This document shows positions 7,154 to 14,676 of a DNA stretch of 16,548 nucleotides, piece after piece. The stretch spans positions 1-16,548 of the forward strand of contig JABEVI010000057.1 in NCBI GenBank assembly GCA_013044085.1, read 5' to 3'. Made by a program: the position numbers and the translations under genes. This DNA comes from Steroidobacteraceae bacterium. Its GTDB lineage: Bacteria; Pseudomonadota; Gammaproteobacteria; Steroidobacterales; Steroidobacteraceae. How positions within the stretch are numbered: position 1 is the first letter of the stretch; the number at the start of each line of letters is the position of its first letter. The notes below the pieces were generated by a model, which was given only the letters and a program-made list of their open reading frames with translations, did not search any database and was not told the DNA's origin.

Positions 7154-7717
7154 ATGAGCGGCGGGTCCGGGGACGAACTCGCCGTCGCGATCGATGCACT
7201 GCTGCCGCAAACCCAGTGCACCCGCTGCGGCTACACGGGCTGCGCCCCGTACGCCGCGGCGATCGCGGCGGGCCTGGCCCGCATCAACCGCTGTCCGCCG
7301 GGGGGGAACGAGACGATCGCGGCTCTCGCCCGGCTTCTCGGGCAAGAAGCGCTGGCGCTGGATCCGGACTGCGGCACCGAGAGCCCGCCAAGAGTTGCGT
7401 TCATCGACGAGCCACGTTGCATCGGCTGTGCGAAATGCCTGCCACCCTGCCCCGTCGACGCGATCATCGGCGCCGCGCGGCATGTGCACACGGTGCTCGC
7501 CGAGCTTTGCACCGGCTGCGAGCTATGCATCGCGCCGTGTCCGGTCGACTGCATCGAGATGCGTCCGGCACCGGACACCGCGCGCAACGATGCCACGCTC
7601 AATCGCGCCCGTTTCGCCGCCCACGGCGCGAGGTTTGAGGCGCGCCTGCGCGAGCGTGCGCACGAAATCGCGGAAAAGAAGGCGCTCGCGCGGCATGGCC
7701 CGACCGACGCGCCTTGA
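7154..7717 (+). CDS. rnfB: RnfB-like iron-sulfur electron transport protein lacking a membrane anchor
   Basis: The product is 187 residues. An N-terminal 4Fe-4S domain has Cys22, Cys25, Cys30 and Cys47 (TQCTRCGYTGC...NRC), followed by two ferredoxin-type 4Fe-4S motifs: Cys89/92/95 with Cys99, and Cys119/122/125 with Cys129. This is the domain order of RnfB/RsxB. Canonical RnfB starts with a transmembrane helix that anchors it in the Rnf/Rsx complex. Here the ATG at 7154 leads almost directly into the first cluster domain and no hydrophobic helix is present, so a soluble ferredoxin-like protein is expected. No other rnf gene is in the window. It starts one base after the metG stop, and nth follows within 14 bases. 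In this genomic position it could supply electrons to, or mature with, other Fe-S proteins, but its partner is unknown. Extension to an in-frame start at 7118 would only add residues overlapping metG. Confidence 0.88.
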   Translation: MSGGSGDELAVAIDALLPQTQCTRCGYTGCAPYAAAIAAGLARINRCPPGGNETIAALARLLGQEALALDPDCGTESPPRVAFIDEPRCIGCAKCLPPCPVDAIIGAARHVHTVLAELCTGCELCIAPCPVDCIEMRPAPDTARNDATLNRARFAAHGARFEARLRERAHEIAEKKALARHGPTDAP

Positions 7718-7730
7718 ACCGGGAGCTGCG

Positions 7731-8375
7731 GTGAACGACGCGAAGCGACGGGCGATATTCGCAAGACTCCAGGCCGCGAATCCATCGCCGCGATCCGAAC
7801 TGAATTACCGGACGCCCTTTGAACTGCTCATCGCGGTCATCCTGTCAGCGCAGGCGACGGACAAGAGCGTCAACAAGGCCACCGCCCGCCTGTTCGCCGA
7901 TGCCGCCACGCCACGGGCGATGCTCGCGCTCGGCGTGCGCGGCCTGTCGCCGTACATCCGCACCATCGGTCTATACAACAGCAAGGCGAAGCACATCATC
8001 GAGACCTGCCGGATGCTGGTCGAACGGCATGCCGGCGCGGTGCCGCACACGCGCGATGAGCTCGAGGCACTCCCCGGCGTCGGCCGCAAAACCGCGAACG
8101 TCGTCCTGAACAGCGCGTTCGCGCAACCCGTGATCGCGGTCGACACGCATATATTCCGGGTCGCCAACCGCACCGGCCTCGCGCCGGGCAAGACACCGCG
8201 CGCGGTCGAAGACAAGCTGATGCGGGTCGTGGCCGAAGAATATCGGTGCGACGCCCATCACTGGCTGCTCCTGCACGGCCGTTACGTGTGCAAGGCGCGC
8301 AACCCCGACTGCGCGGGCTGTATCATCCAGGATCTGTGTGAGTTCCGCGGCAAGATCCGGCGGCAGGACGATTGA
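7731..8375 (+). CDS. nth: Endonuclease III (bifunctional DNA glycosylase/AP lyase)
   Basis: The product is 214 residues from a GTG start preceded by GGGAG at 7721-7725. It removes oxidised pyrimidines and cleaves abasic sites in base-excision repair. The helix-hairpin-helix motif LPGVGRKTANVVLN contains the catalytic Lys120, and Asp138 lies in VDTHIFRV, the same numbers as in the E. coli enzyme. The [4Fe-4S] loop begins at Cys187 and has the standard CX6CX2CX5C spacing. The GTG start aligns with the E. coli N-terminus (MNKAKR...). An in-frame ATG at 7695 would overlap rnfB by 23 bases and add 12 residues without family support. Its stop overlaps the ATG of the next gene (TGATG), indicating translational coupling. 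Confidence 0.97.
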   Translation: MNDAKRRAIFARLQAANPSPRSELNYRTPFELLIAVILSAQATDKSVNKATARLFADAATPRAMLALGVRGLSPYIRTIGLYNSKAKHIIETCRMLVERHAGAVPHTRDELEALPGVGRKTANVVLNSAFAQPVIAVDTHIFRVANRTGLAPGKTPRAVEDKLMRVVAEEYRCDAHHWLLLHGRYVCKARNPDCAGCIIQDLCEFRGKIRRQDD

Positions 8376-8812
8376 TGGCGATCGGTGATTATTCCCGCGA
8401 GCAGCTGCGCAAAGCCTATGCCGAGGCTTGGTCCAAGGCCCGTGCCGCCGCACCGCTCACCCCGCTGGAGACGATGATCGTCGACGTGATTGCGATGCAT
8501 CCCGAATATCACGCCATCCTCGCCGACCTCGAAGCCACCCTCGCGGTCGATGCCGGCGGCGACGGCGGCCGAGAGAATCCTTTCCTGCACATGGGGTTGC
8601 ACATGGCAGTTCGCGAACAACTCGCGATCGACCGCCCGCCCGGCGTTCGCGCCATCCATCAGCGCGCGGTGGCACTGCAGCATGATCCTCACGACGCCGA
8701 ACACCTGTTGATGGAGGCCCTCGGTCAAACCTTATGGGAGGCCCAGCGCGCCGGGGGCGCACCGGACGAGCAACGATACCTCGCCCACGCCCGCGCCGCC
8801 CTGCGGCGCTGA
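8375..8812 (+). CDS. DUF1841 family protein of unknown function
   Basis: The product is 145 residues and soluble, with no signal peptide or membrane segment. I recognise the conserved pattern of the DUF1841 family: an N-terminal YSREQLRKAYAEAW helix, HPEYH (42-46), ENPFLHMGLHMAVREQ (67-82, with His72 and His76) and a C-terminal AEHLLMEALGQTLWEAQ helix. The protein should be largely helical. The conserved histidines and acidic residues could bind a metal, but this is inference only. The family is typically found just downstream of nth in proteobacteria, as here. The start ATG shares its A with the nth stop (TGATG). The gene ends 4 bases before the end of the convergent lpdA, inside a perfect palindrome. 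Confidence 0.88.
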   Translation: MAIGDYSREQLRKAYAEAWSKARAAAPLTPLETMIVDVIAMHPEYHAILADLEATLAVDAGGDGGRENPFLHMGLHMAVREQLAIDRPPGVRAIHQRAVALQHDPHDAEHLLMEALGQTLWEAQRAGGAPDEQRYLAHARAALRR

Positions 8813-8823
8813 GTACTCAGCGC
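8806..8823. terminator. Perfect palindrome across convergent gene ends; candidate bidirectional hairpin
   Basis: GCGCTGAGTACTCAGCGC (8806-8823) is a perfect 18-bp palindrome centred between 8814 and 8815. It holds both stop codons: TGA of the DUF1841 gene (8810-8812) and TGA of lpdA on the other strand (8817-8819), separated only by GTAC. Imperfect pairing extends to about 8800-8829. In RNA from either strand it could fold into a 7-bp stem with a GUAC loop. No T-tract follows on either side, so intrinsic termination is not assured. Protection of 3' ends or factor-dependent termination are alternatives. Confidence 0.55.
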
Positions 8824-10550
8824 TTCGGGAGGTACAGGTCGGTCAGCGTGCCTTCGAAGGCTTCCGCGGCCATGGCGACCGTCTCCGACAGCGTCGGATG
8901 GGCGTGGACGGTCAGACCGATGTCGGCCGCATCAGCGCCCATCTCGATCGCGAGACCGACCTCGGCGATCAACTCACCGGCGTTGCTGCCGACGATACCG
9001 CCTCCCATCACGCGCCCCGTCTGCTTGTCGAACAGCAGTTTCGTGAAGCCCTCGTCGCGACCGAGCGCGAGCGAGCGGCCGCTGGCCGCCCACGGGAACA
9101 CGCCTTTGCCATAGGCGATGCCGCGCGCTTTCGCCTCGGTCTCGGTGAGACCGACCCAGGCGATTTCCGGATCGGTGTAGGCCACTGACGGAACGCAGCG
9201 GACATCGAACGAGGCCTTGTGCCCGGCGGCCACCTCGGCGGCAACCTTGGCCTCGTGAGTGGCCTTGTGGGCGAGCATCGGCGGTCCGGCAATGTCGCCG
9301 ATCGCAAAAATATGCGGGACGTTGGTGCGCATCTGTTTGTCGACCGCAATGGTGCCGCGCGCATCCACCATCACCCCCGCCGAGGCCGCGTCGATCAGGT
9401 TGCCGTTGGCCGTGCGTCCGACCGCCACCAGCACCCGGTCGAAGTCCTGCGGTTCGACCGCGGCGGCTCCCTCGAAAAACGCCCGCAAGCCTTCCGGGCG
9501 CGCCTCGAGCCTGGCGACTTTGGTTCCCGTCAGAATGCGCTCGTAGCGCTTTTCGATGCGTTTCTGCAGAGGTCTGACGAGGTCCGGATCCGTGCCCGGC
9601 ATCAGACTGGCGGACAATTCGACGATGCTGACCCGCGCGCCGAGCGCATCGTAGACGCAGGCCATTTCCAGGCCGATGATGCCGCCGCCGACCACGAGCA
9701 ACCGGTTGCAATCGGCCGGCAGTTCCAGCGCGCCCGTCGAATCGATCACGCGCGGATCCTGCGGCAACCCCGGCAGGCGAACCGACTCGGAGCCGGCCGC
9801 GATGATGCACTGTTTGAAATCGAGCCGCCGCGCGCCATTCGGCGTTGCGACCTCGATGCAGTGCGGCCCGATAAATTTCCCGGTGCCGCACACCACATCG
9901 ACCTTGCGCTGCTTCGCGAGCGCCGCGAGGCCGCCGGTCAATTTGCCGACGACTCGATTCTTCCAGCCTCGCAAACCATCGCGATCGATGCTCGGTGCCC
10001 CGAAGGTGATGCCGCATTCGGCGAGCGACGCAGCCTCGTCGATCACCTTCGCCGCATGCAACAATGCCTTCGACGGTATACAGCCGACGTTCAGGCAGAC
10101 ACCACCCAAGGTCGGCCAGCGCTCGACGAGCGTGACCGACATGCCGAGATCGGCTGCCCGAAAAGCCGCGGTATAACCACCGGGGCCGGCGCCGAGCACG
10201 ACGAGGTCGAGAGCCCCGGAGGGCGGTCCGCCCGGCGCAACTCCCGCGGCTGCGGGTGCGGGTGCGGGTGCGGGCGTCGGTGCCGGTGCCGGTGCGGGTG
10301 CAGCCGCGGCCCCCGCGACCTCGAACAGACCGATCAGAGTGCCTGCCGCGACACGATCACCTTTCTTCAAACGGATCTCGCGCACGATGCCGGCGACCGG
10401 CGAGGGCACGTCCATCGAGGCCTTCTCCGACTCGAGCGTCAGGAGCGGATCCTCCAGGCGCACCTCGCTGCCCGGCGCGACCAGAACGTCGACGACGCCG
10501 ACATCCTTGACCTCCCCGAGATCGGGAATGTGAACTTCGAGCAAGCTCAT
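8817..10550 (-). CDS. lpdA: Dihydrolipoamide dehydrogenase (E3) with fused N-terminal lipoyl domain
   Basis: The product is 577 residues, about 100 longer than plain E3 because of an N-terminal biotinyl/lipoyl domain (1-78) with the attachment Lys43 in ESEKASMD. An Ala-Pro linker (~81-103) joins it to the flavoprotein. The FAD dinucleotide fold is GAGPGG (120-125), the redox-active disulfide is C152/C157 in GGVCLNVGCIPSK, a second NAD-binding glycine motif is GGGIIG, and the C-terminal catalytic pair is His551/Glu556 (HPTLSE). It reoxidises dihydrolipoyl groups of the pyruvate dehydrogenase complex with NAD+. Lipoyl-E3 fusions are known from Neisseria and related betaproteobacteria and some gammaproteobacteria. 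Its ATG overlaps the aceF stop by four bases (TCAT on the plus strand). The linker is encoded by a 6-bp tandem repeat. Confidence 0.96.
   Translation of the reverse strand: MSLLEVHIPDLGEVKDVGVVDVLVAPGSEVRLEDPLLTLESEKASMDVPSPVAGIVREIRLKKGDRVAAGTLIGLFEVAGAAAAPAPAPAPTPAPAPAPAAAGVAPGGPPSGALDLVVLGAGPGGYTAAFRAADLGMSVTLVERWPTLGGVCLNVGCIPSKALLHAAKVIDEAASLAECGITFGAPSIDRDGLRGWKNRVVGKLTGGLAALAKQRKVDVVCGTGKFIGPHCIEVATPNGARRLDFKQCIIAAGSESVRLPGLPQDPRVIDSTGALELPADCNRLLVVGGGIIGLEMACVYDALGARVSIVELSASLMPGTDPDLVRPLQKRIEKRYERILTGTKVARLEARPEGLRAFFEGAAAVEPQDFDRVLVAVGRTANGNLIDAASAGVMVDARGTIAVDKQMRTNVPHIFAIGDIAGPPMLAHKATHEAKVAAEVAAGHKASFDVRCVPSVAYTDPEIAWVGLTETEAKARGIAYGKGVFPWAASGRSLALGRDEGFTKLLFDKQTGRVMGGGIVGSNAGELIAEVGLAIEMGADAADIGLTVHAHPTLSETVAMAAEAFEGTLTDLYLPKR
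10251..10298. repeat. 6-bp tandem repeat encoding the Ala-Pro linker of LpdA
   Basis: There are eight consecutive 6-base units on the plus strand, consensus TGCGGG, with variants CGTCGG and TGCCGG in the middle. On the coding strand each unit encodes Pro-Ala. Changes in unit number would preserve frame and alter only linker length. Confidence 0.85.
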
Positions 10551-11866
10551 TGCAAGGCCTGCGCTTCGCCGAGCGTCTTCGCGAGGAACACCACGAAACG
10601 GGCGGCTTCCGCGCCATCGATCACGCGATGATCGTAGGACAAGGATAGCGGCAGCATCAGCCGCGGCACGAAAGCCCTGCCGTCGAACACCGGCTTTTGG
10701 GTCGAGCGAGACACGCCGAGGATAGCCACTTCCGGCGCATTGATGATCGGCGTGAATGCGGTACCGCCAATGCCGCCGAGACTCGAGATCGTGAAGGTGC
10801 CCCCCTGCATCTCGGCGGCCGTCAATTTGCCGGCACGCGCCTTCTCCGAAAGGGTCGCAAGCGCGCGGGCCACGTCGAACAATCCCAGCCGGTCGGCGTC
10901 ACGAATGACCGGCACCACCAGACCGTTCGGTGTGTCGGCGGCGAAGCCGATATGGAAATATTTCTTCAGCACGAGATTCTCGCCGGAGGCATCGAGCGAG
11001 GCGTTGAAACGCGGAAATTCCTTCAGAGCGAGCACGCAAGCCCTGACGAGGAACGTGAGCGGTGTGAGTTTGACTCCCGCCTGGGTCGCCTTGCCCTTCA
11101 TCCACGCGCGGCCGGCCTCCATGTCGGTGATGTCGGCCTCCTCGTGCTGGGTCACGTGCGGCAGGTTGATCCAGCTCGCCTGCAGGCGCGCGCCGGATAT
11201 CTTCTGGATCCGCGACAGTGGCTTGACCTCGATCGGTCCGAACTTCGCGAAGTCGACCTGCGGCACCTTCGGCAGCGCGCTCGCCGATGTAGCGGCTGCG
11301 CTCAACAGGCTCTTGACGTGCGCTTTGACATCCTCGGCCATGATCCGGCCTTTCGGCCCTCCGCCCGTGATTCGGGCAAGATCGACGCCGAGTTCACGCG
11401 CCAGTTTGCGCACCGAGGGACTCGCATGCGCCTTCGAGAATCCCGCCTCGTCGATCGCGAACACGACCGGCGGCGACGTCGACGCAGGCGCGAGCGGCGC
11501 GGGTGCAGCCGGCGTCGGCGGCGGCGCGGCCGCCGCAGCCGTTGCGGCCGCCGGTGGTGATGGTGCTGCCGCCGGTGGCGCCGGTGGCGCCGGTGGCGCA
11601 GCGGCAGCCGAGGCAGCTGCCGCCTCCGCGGGCTCGAGCAGCAAAATCAACGAACCCTGCGAGACCTTGTCGCCCGCCTTCAATTTCATCTGAGCAACAC
11701 GACCGGCGATCGGCGAAGGCACGTCCATCGCCGCCTTTTCCGTTTCCAGCGTGATTAGCGGCGCATCTTTCTCGATTCGCTGGTCCTCGCTCACCAGCAC
11801 TTCGATCACGTTGACGTCGCTGAAACCGCCGATGTCGGGCACACGAACTTCTATGGTGTTGGTCAC
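10547..11866 (-). CDS. aceF: Dihydrolipoamide acetyltransferase (E2 of pyruvate dehydrogenase)
   Basis: The product is 439 residues beginning at GTG 11866. Domains in order: one lipoyl domain (1-78, Lys44 in ETEKAAMD), a long Ala/Pro linker (~80-135), a peripheral-subunit-binding domain (ASPSVRKLARELGVDLARITGG), and the acetyltransferase core ending in the DHRVIDG motif with His413 and Asp417. It transfers the acetyl group from lipoyl to CoA and forms the structural core of the complex. E. coli E2 has three lipoyl domains; here there is one, with another on LpdA. The gene begins 9 bases after the aceE stop and overlaps lpdA by four bases, so all three are one operon. No ATG is close to the expected N-terminus, which supports the GTG. 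Confidence 0.96.
   Translation of the reverse strand: MTNTIEVRVPDIGGFSDVNVIEVLVSEDQRIEKDAPLITLETEKAAMDVPSPIAGRVAQMKLKAGDKVSQGSLILLLEPAEAAAASAAAAPPAPPAPPAAAPSPPAAATAAAAAPPPTPAAPAPLAPASTSPPVVFAIDEAGFSKAHASPSVRKLARELGVDLARITGGGPKGRIMAEDVKAHVKSLLSAAATSASALPKVPQVDFAKFGPIEVKPLSRIQKISGARLQASWINLPHVTQHEEADITDMEAGRAWMKGKATQAGVKLTPLTFLVRACVLALKEFPRFNASLDASGENLVLKKYFHIGFAADTPNGLVVPVIRDADRLGLFDVARALATLSEKARAGKLTAAEMQGGTFTISSLGGIGGTAFTPIINAPEVAILGVSRSTQKPVFDGRAFVPRLMLPLSLSYDHRVIDGAEAARFVVFLAKTLGEAQALQ
11572..11598. repeat. 9-bp tandem repeat in the AceF linker
   Basis: Three exact consecutive copies of CCGGTGGCG lie within the longer Ala/Pro-coding stretch (about 11470-11630). They encode repeated Ala-Pro-Pro in the flexible segment after the lipoyl domain. 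Codon-level expansion of a low-complexity linker is the simplest explanation. Confidence 0.8.
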
Positions 11867-11875
11867 GGTCTTCGC

Positions 11876-14539
11876 CTACACGGTCAAGGGGTTCGGCTTT
11901 TCCGGATCGATGCCGAATTTCTGCATCGCCAGGAGAACCGTCTTGCCGTCGATCTTGTGGTCGTCGGCCAGCGCCTTCAGGGCCGCGATCACGACGTAGT
12001 GCCGATCGACCTCGAAGAACCGGCGCAGTTCGGCACGCGCATCGCTGCGTCCGTAGCCGTCGGTGCCGAGCACCGCGAAGCGGCCGGGTATCCACTGGCG
12101 GATCTGATCCGCCACAGTCTTCATATAATCCGTGGCGGCGACGAACGGCCCCTCGCGATCCCCGAGCGCCTGTGCGATGTAGGTCTGACGAGGCGGTTGA
12201 TCGGGGTGCAGCAAATTCCACCGCTCCACGGCCAGCGCATCACGGCGCAGCTCGCTGAAGCTCGTGACCGAATACACGTCCGAGGGTACGCCGAAGTCAC
12301 GCTCGAGGATCTCGGCCGCCGCGAGCACCTCGCGCAGGATCGTTCCGGCGCCGAACAGCGTCGCCCGCACCTTGCCTCGTCCACCGATGTGCAGCAGGTA
12401 CATGCCGCTGAGGATTCCCCGCTCGACCCCGGCCGGCATCGACGGCTGCGGGTAGTTCTCGTTCATGCAGGTGATGTAATAGAACACCCGCTCGCGTTCC
12501 TGATACATGCGCCGCATGCCATCGTGCACGATCACAGCGAGTTCGTAGGCGTAAGCCGGATCGTAGGCGACGCAGTTCGGCACCGTGGTCGCGACCAGCT
12601 GGCTGTGCCCGTCCTGGTGCTGCAGCCCCTCGCCGGCGAGCGTGGTGCGCCCCGCGGTGGCACCGACGAGGAAGCCGCGAGCCTGGCTGTCGCCCGCCGC
12701 CCAGATGAAGTCGCCGACGCGCTGGAAGCCGAACATCGAATAAAAGATATAGAACGGGATCATGTTGATCCCGTGATTCGCATACGCGGTCGCCGCGGCG
12801 ATCCAGGAACAAAGCGAGCCGGCTTCGTTGATGCCCTCCTCGATGATCTGACCCTGCCGATCCTCGCGGTAATACATCAGCTGATCCGCGTCCTGCGGCG
12901 TGTACAACTGGCCCATCGAGGAGTAGATGCCGATCTGCCTGAACATGCCCTCCATTCCGAATGTGCGCGCCTCATCCGGCACGATCGGCACGATGTGCTT
13001 GCCGACATTCTTGTCCTTGACGAGAGTCGTGAGAATGCGCACCAGCGCCATCGTCGTCGAGATCTCGCGCTCACCCGTGCCATCGAGCAGCGGCTTGAAC
13101 GCTTCGAGCGGCGGTACGGCGAGCGGCGGGGCCTCGTCGCTGCGCGCCGGCAGATAGCCGCCGAGCGCCTTGCGTCGTGCCTGCAGATAGCGAATCTCCT
13201 CGCTGTCCGCCGAGGGCTTGCGAAACGTCAGGCCCTCGATCTCTGCGTCCGTGATCGGTATGTTGAATCGATCGCGGAAATCCTTGAGCGAATCGTCGTT
13301 CAATTTCTTTTGCTGGTGGGCCGCGTTGATCCCCTCCGCGCCCTTGCCGAGGCCGAATCCCTTGACGGTCTTCGCAAGAATCACGGTCGGTGCGCCCTTG
13401 TGCGCAACCGCGGCCGCATAGGCCGCGTAGACCTTCTGCGGATCATGGCCGCCACGGTTCAGGCGCCAGATCTCCTCGTCCGACATGTTCGCGACCATTT
13501 CGCGAAGCTCCGGATACTTGCCGAAGAAGTGCTCGCGCGTATAGGCACCACCCTTCGACTTGAAGTTCTGGTACTCGCCGTCGACACACTCCTCCATCAA
13601 CCGTTTCAGCAGACCCTTGTGATCCTTCTCGAGCAGCGGATCCCAGCGTGAACCCCACAGCACCTTGATCACGTTCCAGCCGGCGCCGAGGAAGGCCGCC
13701 TCGAGTTCCTGGATGATCTTGCCGTTGCCGCGGACCGGGCCGTCGAGGCGCTGCAGGTTGCAGTTGATGACGAACACCAGGTTGTCGAGCTTCTCGCGCA
13801 CCGGCATCGTCAGGGCGCCCATCGACTCCGGTTCGTCCATCTCCCCGTCGCCGAGGAACGCCCAGACCTTGCGATCCGACTCCGGCATCAATCCGCGGTG
13901 CTCCAGGTAGCGGATGAAGCGTGCTTGAAAGATGGCGTTCATCGGACCAAGACCCATCGAGACCGTCGGAAACTGCCAGAAATCGGGCATCAGCCATGGA
14001 TGCGGGTACGAGGACAGACCGCCGCCGCCGACCTCGCGTCGAAACCGCAGAAGCTGCTCCTCGGTCATGCGGCCTTCCAGATAGGCGCGCGCATAGATGC
14101 CGGGACTCGAGTGCCCTTGCATGAACACCAGATCGCCGGCGTGGGCGGCGCTGCGGGCACGCCAGAAGTGATTGAATCCGACCTCGTAGAGCGTCGCGGC
14201 CGACGCGTAGGTGGCGATGTGGCCGCCGTATTCAGAGTTTTCCCGGTTCGCCTGCACGACCATCGCCATCGCATTCCAGCGCATGTAGGCTTCGTTGCGC
14301 CGCTCCAGGGAGCGATCGCCCGGATATTCCGGCTCCCGGGTCTTGGAAATGGTGTTCAGATAGGCCGTATTCGGCTTGAACGGCAGATAGGTGCCGGAGC
14401 GGCGGCTGAAATCGACCAGTTTCTCGAGCAAAAAATGGGCGCGTTGAGGACCCTGGGCGCGAATGACCGAGTCGATCGACTCGAGCCACTCCTGGGTTTC
14501 CGCGGGATCTATGTCTTCGAACGGGGAACGTTGCGTCAT
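11876..14539 (-). CDS. aceE: Pyruvate dehydrogenase E1, homodimeric type
   Basis: The product is 887 residues, the same length as E. coli AceE. It decarboxylates pyruvate with thiamine diphosphate and passes the acetyl group to lipoyl-E2. The ThDP/Mg motif GDGEMDEPES starts at Gly230 and continues to INCNLQRLDGP. His408 lies in INAAHQQKK, equivalent to the active-site His of the E. coli loop. The regions DEARTFGMEG and YYSMFGFQRVGD-like blocks and the C-terminal GTDGYGRSD are present, so the protein appears intact. The start ATG has AAGG six bases upstream. It is the first gene of aceE-aceF-lpdA. No pdhR-type regulator gene is adjacent, and I see no convincing PdhR operator in the 136-base upstream region. 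Confidence 0.97.
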   Translation of the reverse strand: MTQRSPFEDIDPAETQEWLESIDSVIRAQGPQRAHFLLEKLVDFSRRSGTYLPFKPNTAYLNTISKTREPEYPGDRSLERRNEAYMRWNAMAMVVQANRENSEYGGHIATYASAATLYEVGFNHFWRARSAAHAGDLVFMQGHSSPGIYARAYLEGRMTEEQLLRFRREVGGGGLSSYPHPWLMPDFWQFPTVSMGLGPMNAIFQARFIRYLEHRGLMPESDRKVWAFLGDGEMDEPESMGALTMPVREKLDNLVFVINCNLQRLDGPVRGNGKIIQELEAAFLGAGWNVIKVLWGSRWDPLLEKDHKGLLKRLMEECVDGEYQNFKSKGGAYTREHFFGKYPELREMVANMSDEEIWRLNRGGHDPQKVYAAYAAAVAHKGAPTVILAKTVKGFGLGKGAEGINAAHQQKKLNDDSLKDFRDRFNIPITDAEIEGLTFRKPSADSEEIRYLQARRKALGGYLPARSDEAPPLAVPPLEAFKPLLDGTGEREISTTMALVRILTTLVKDKNVGKHIVPIVPDEARTFGMEGMFRQIGIYSSMGQLYTPQDADQLMYYREDRQGQIIEEGINEAGSLCSWIAAATAYANHGINMIPFYIFYSMFGFQRVGDFIWAAGDSQARGFLVGATAGRTTLAGEGLQHQDGHSQLVATTVPNCVAYDPAYAYELAVIVHDGMRRMYQERERVFYYITCMNENYPQPSMPAGVERGILSGMYLLHIGGRGKVRATLFGAGTILREVLAAAEILERDFGVPSDVYSVTSFSELRRDALAVERWNLLHPDQPPRQTYIAQALGDREGPFVAATDYMKTVADQIRQWIPGRFAVLGTDGYGRSDARAELRRFFEVDRHYVVIAALKALADDHKIDGKTVLLAMQKFGIDPEKPNPLTV

Positions 14540-14591
14540 ACGGAGCCTTTACTGCACGGGGCGCGCTCATGCAGAGGCCCGCGCGTCCTGT

Positions 14592-14597
14592 TAAGAT
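14592..14597 (+). promoter_or_regulatory. Candidate -10 box for the aminopeptidase–pyrC operon
   Basis: TAAGAT lies within GTTAAGATGG and matches four of six -10 consensus bases. There is no good -35 at 17 bases. It would start transcription near 14604 and give a ~70-nt leader containing the short ORF and hairpin described separately. This is the most AT-rich part of the divergent region apart from the T-tract. The opposing aceE promoter could not be placed. An inverted repeat CTGCA/TGCAG (14552-14556 and 14570-14574) lies nearer aceE. Confidence 0.3.
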
Positions 14598-14643
14598 GGT
14601 CTGCGCGACAGGGCGCCGTTGCGCAAGCCGCCACCACGGTTGA

Positions 14644-14676
14644 ATGAAGGCGCTATCTTCAGGGTTTGTTTTTTGA
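14644..14676 (+). other. Possible leader ORF with hairpin and T-tract (attenuator-like)
   Basis: ATG at 14644 opens a 10-codon frame, MKALSSGFVF, whose TGA (14674-14676) overlaps the ATG of the aminopeptidase gene as TGATG. The same bases hold an inverted repeat TGAAG/CTTCA (14645-14649 and 14657-14661, 7-base loop), followed by GGG and TTTGTTTTTT (14665-14674). A short hairpin plus T-rich run at the end of a translated leader resembles an attenuator. The stem is only 5 bp and no ribosome binding site precedes the ATG, so this may be coincidence. Confidence 0.3.

Noticed and set aside
7194..7730. Upstream in-frame extension of nth through rnfB
   Set aside because: The added 179 residues are an Arg-rich out-of-frame reading of rnfB. 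The GTG at 7731 has a good ribosome site and matches the E. coli Nth N-terminus.
12755..12773. Inverted repeat CGGGATCA-TGT-TGATCCCG inside aceE
   Set aside because: It encodes the conserved GINMIPF segment of AceE, so the symmetry is explained by codons for conserved residues rather than a regulatory hairpin.
11957..13651. Long plus-strand open frame (564 codons) opposite aceE, and a 470-codon frame at 9219-10631 opposite lpdA
   Set aside because: Both are complementary to aceE and lpdA/aceF, which are full length with intact motifs. The plus-strand translations are low-complexity and Arg-rich.
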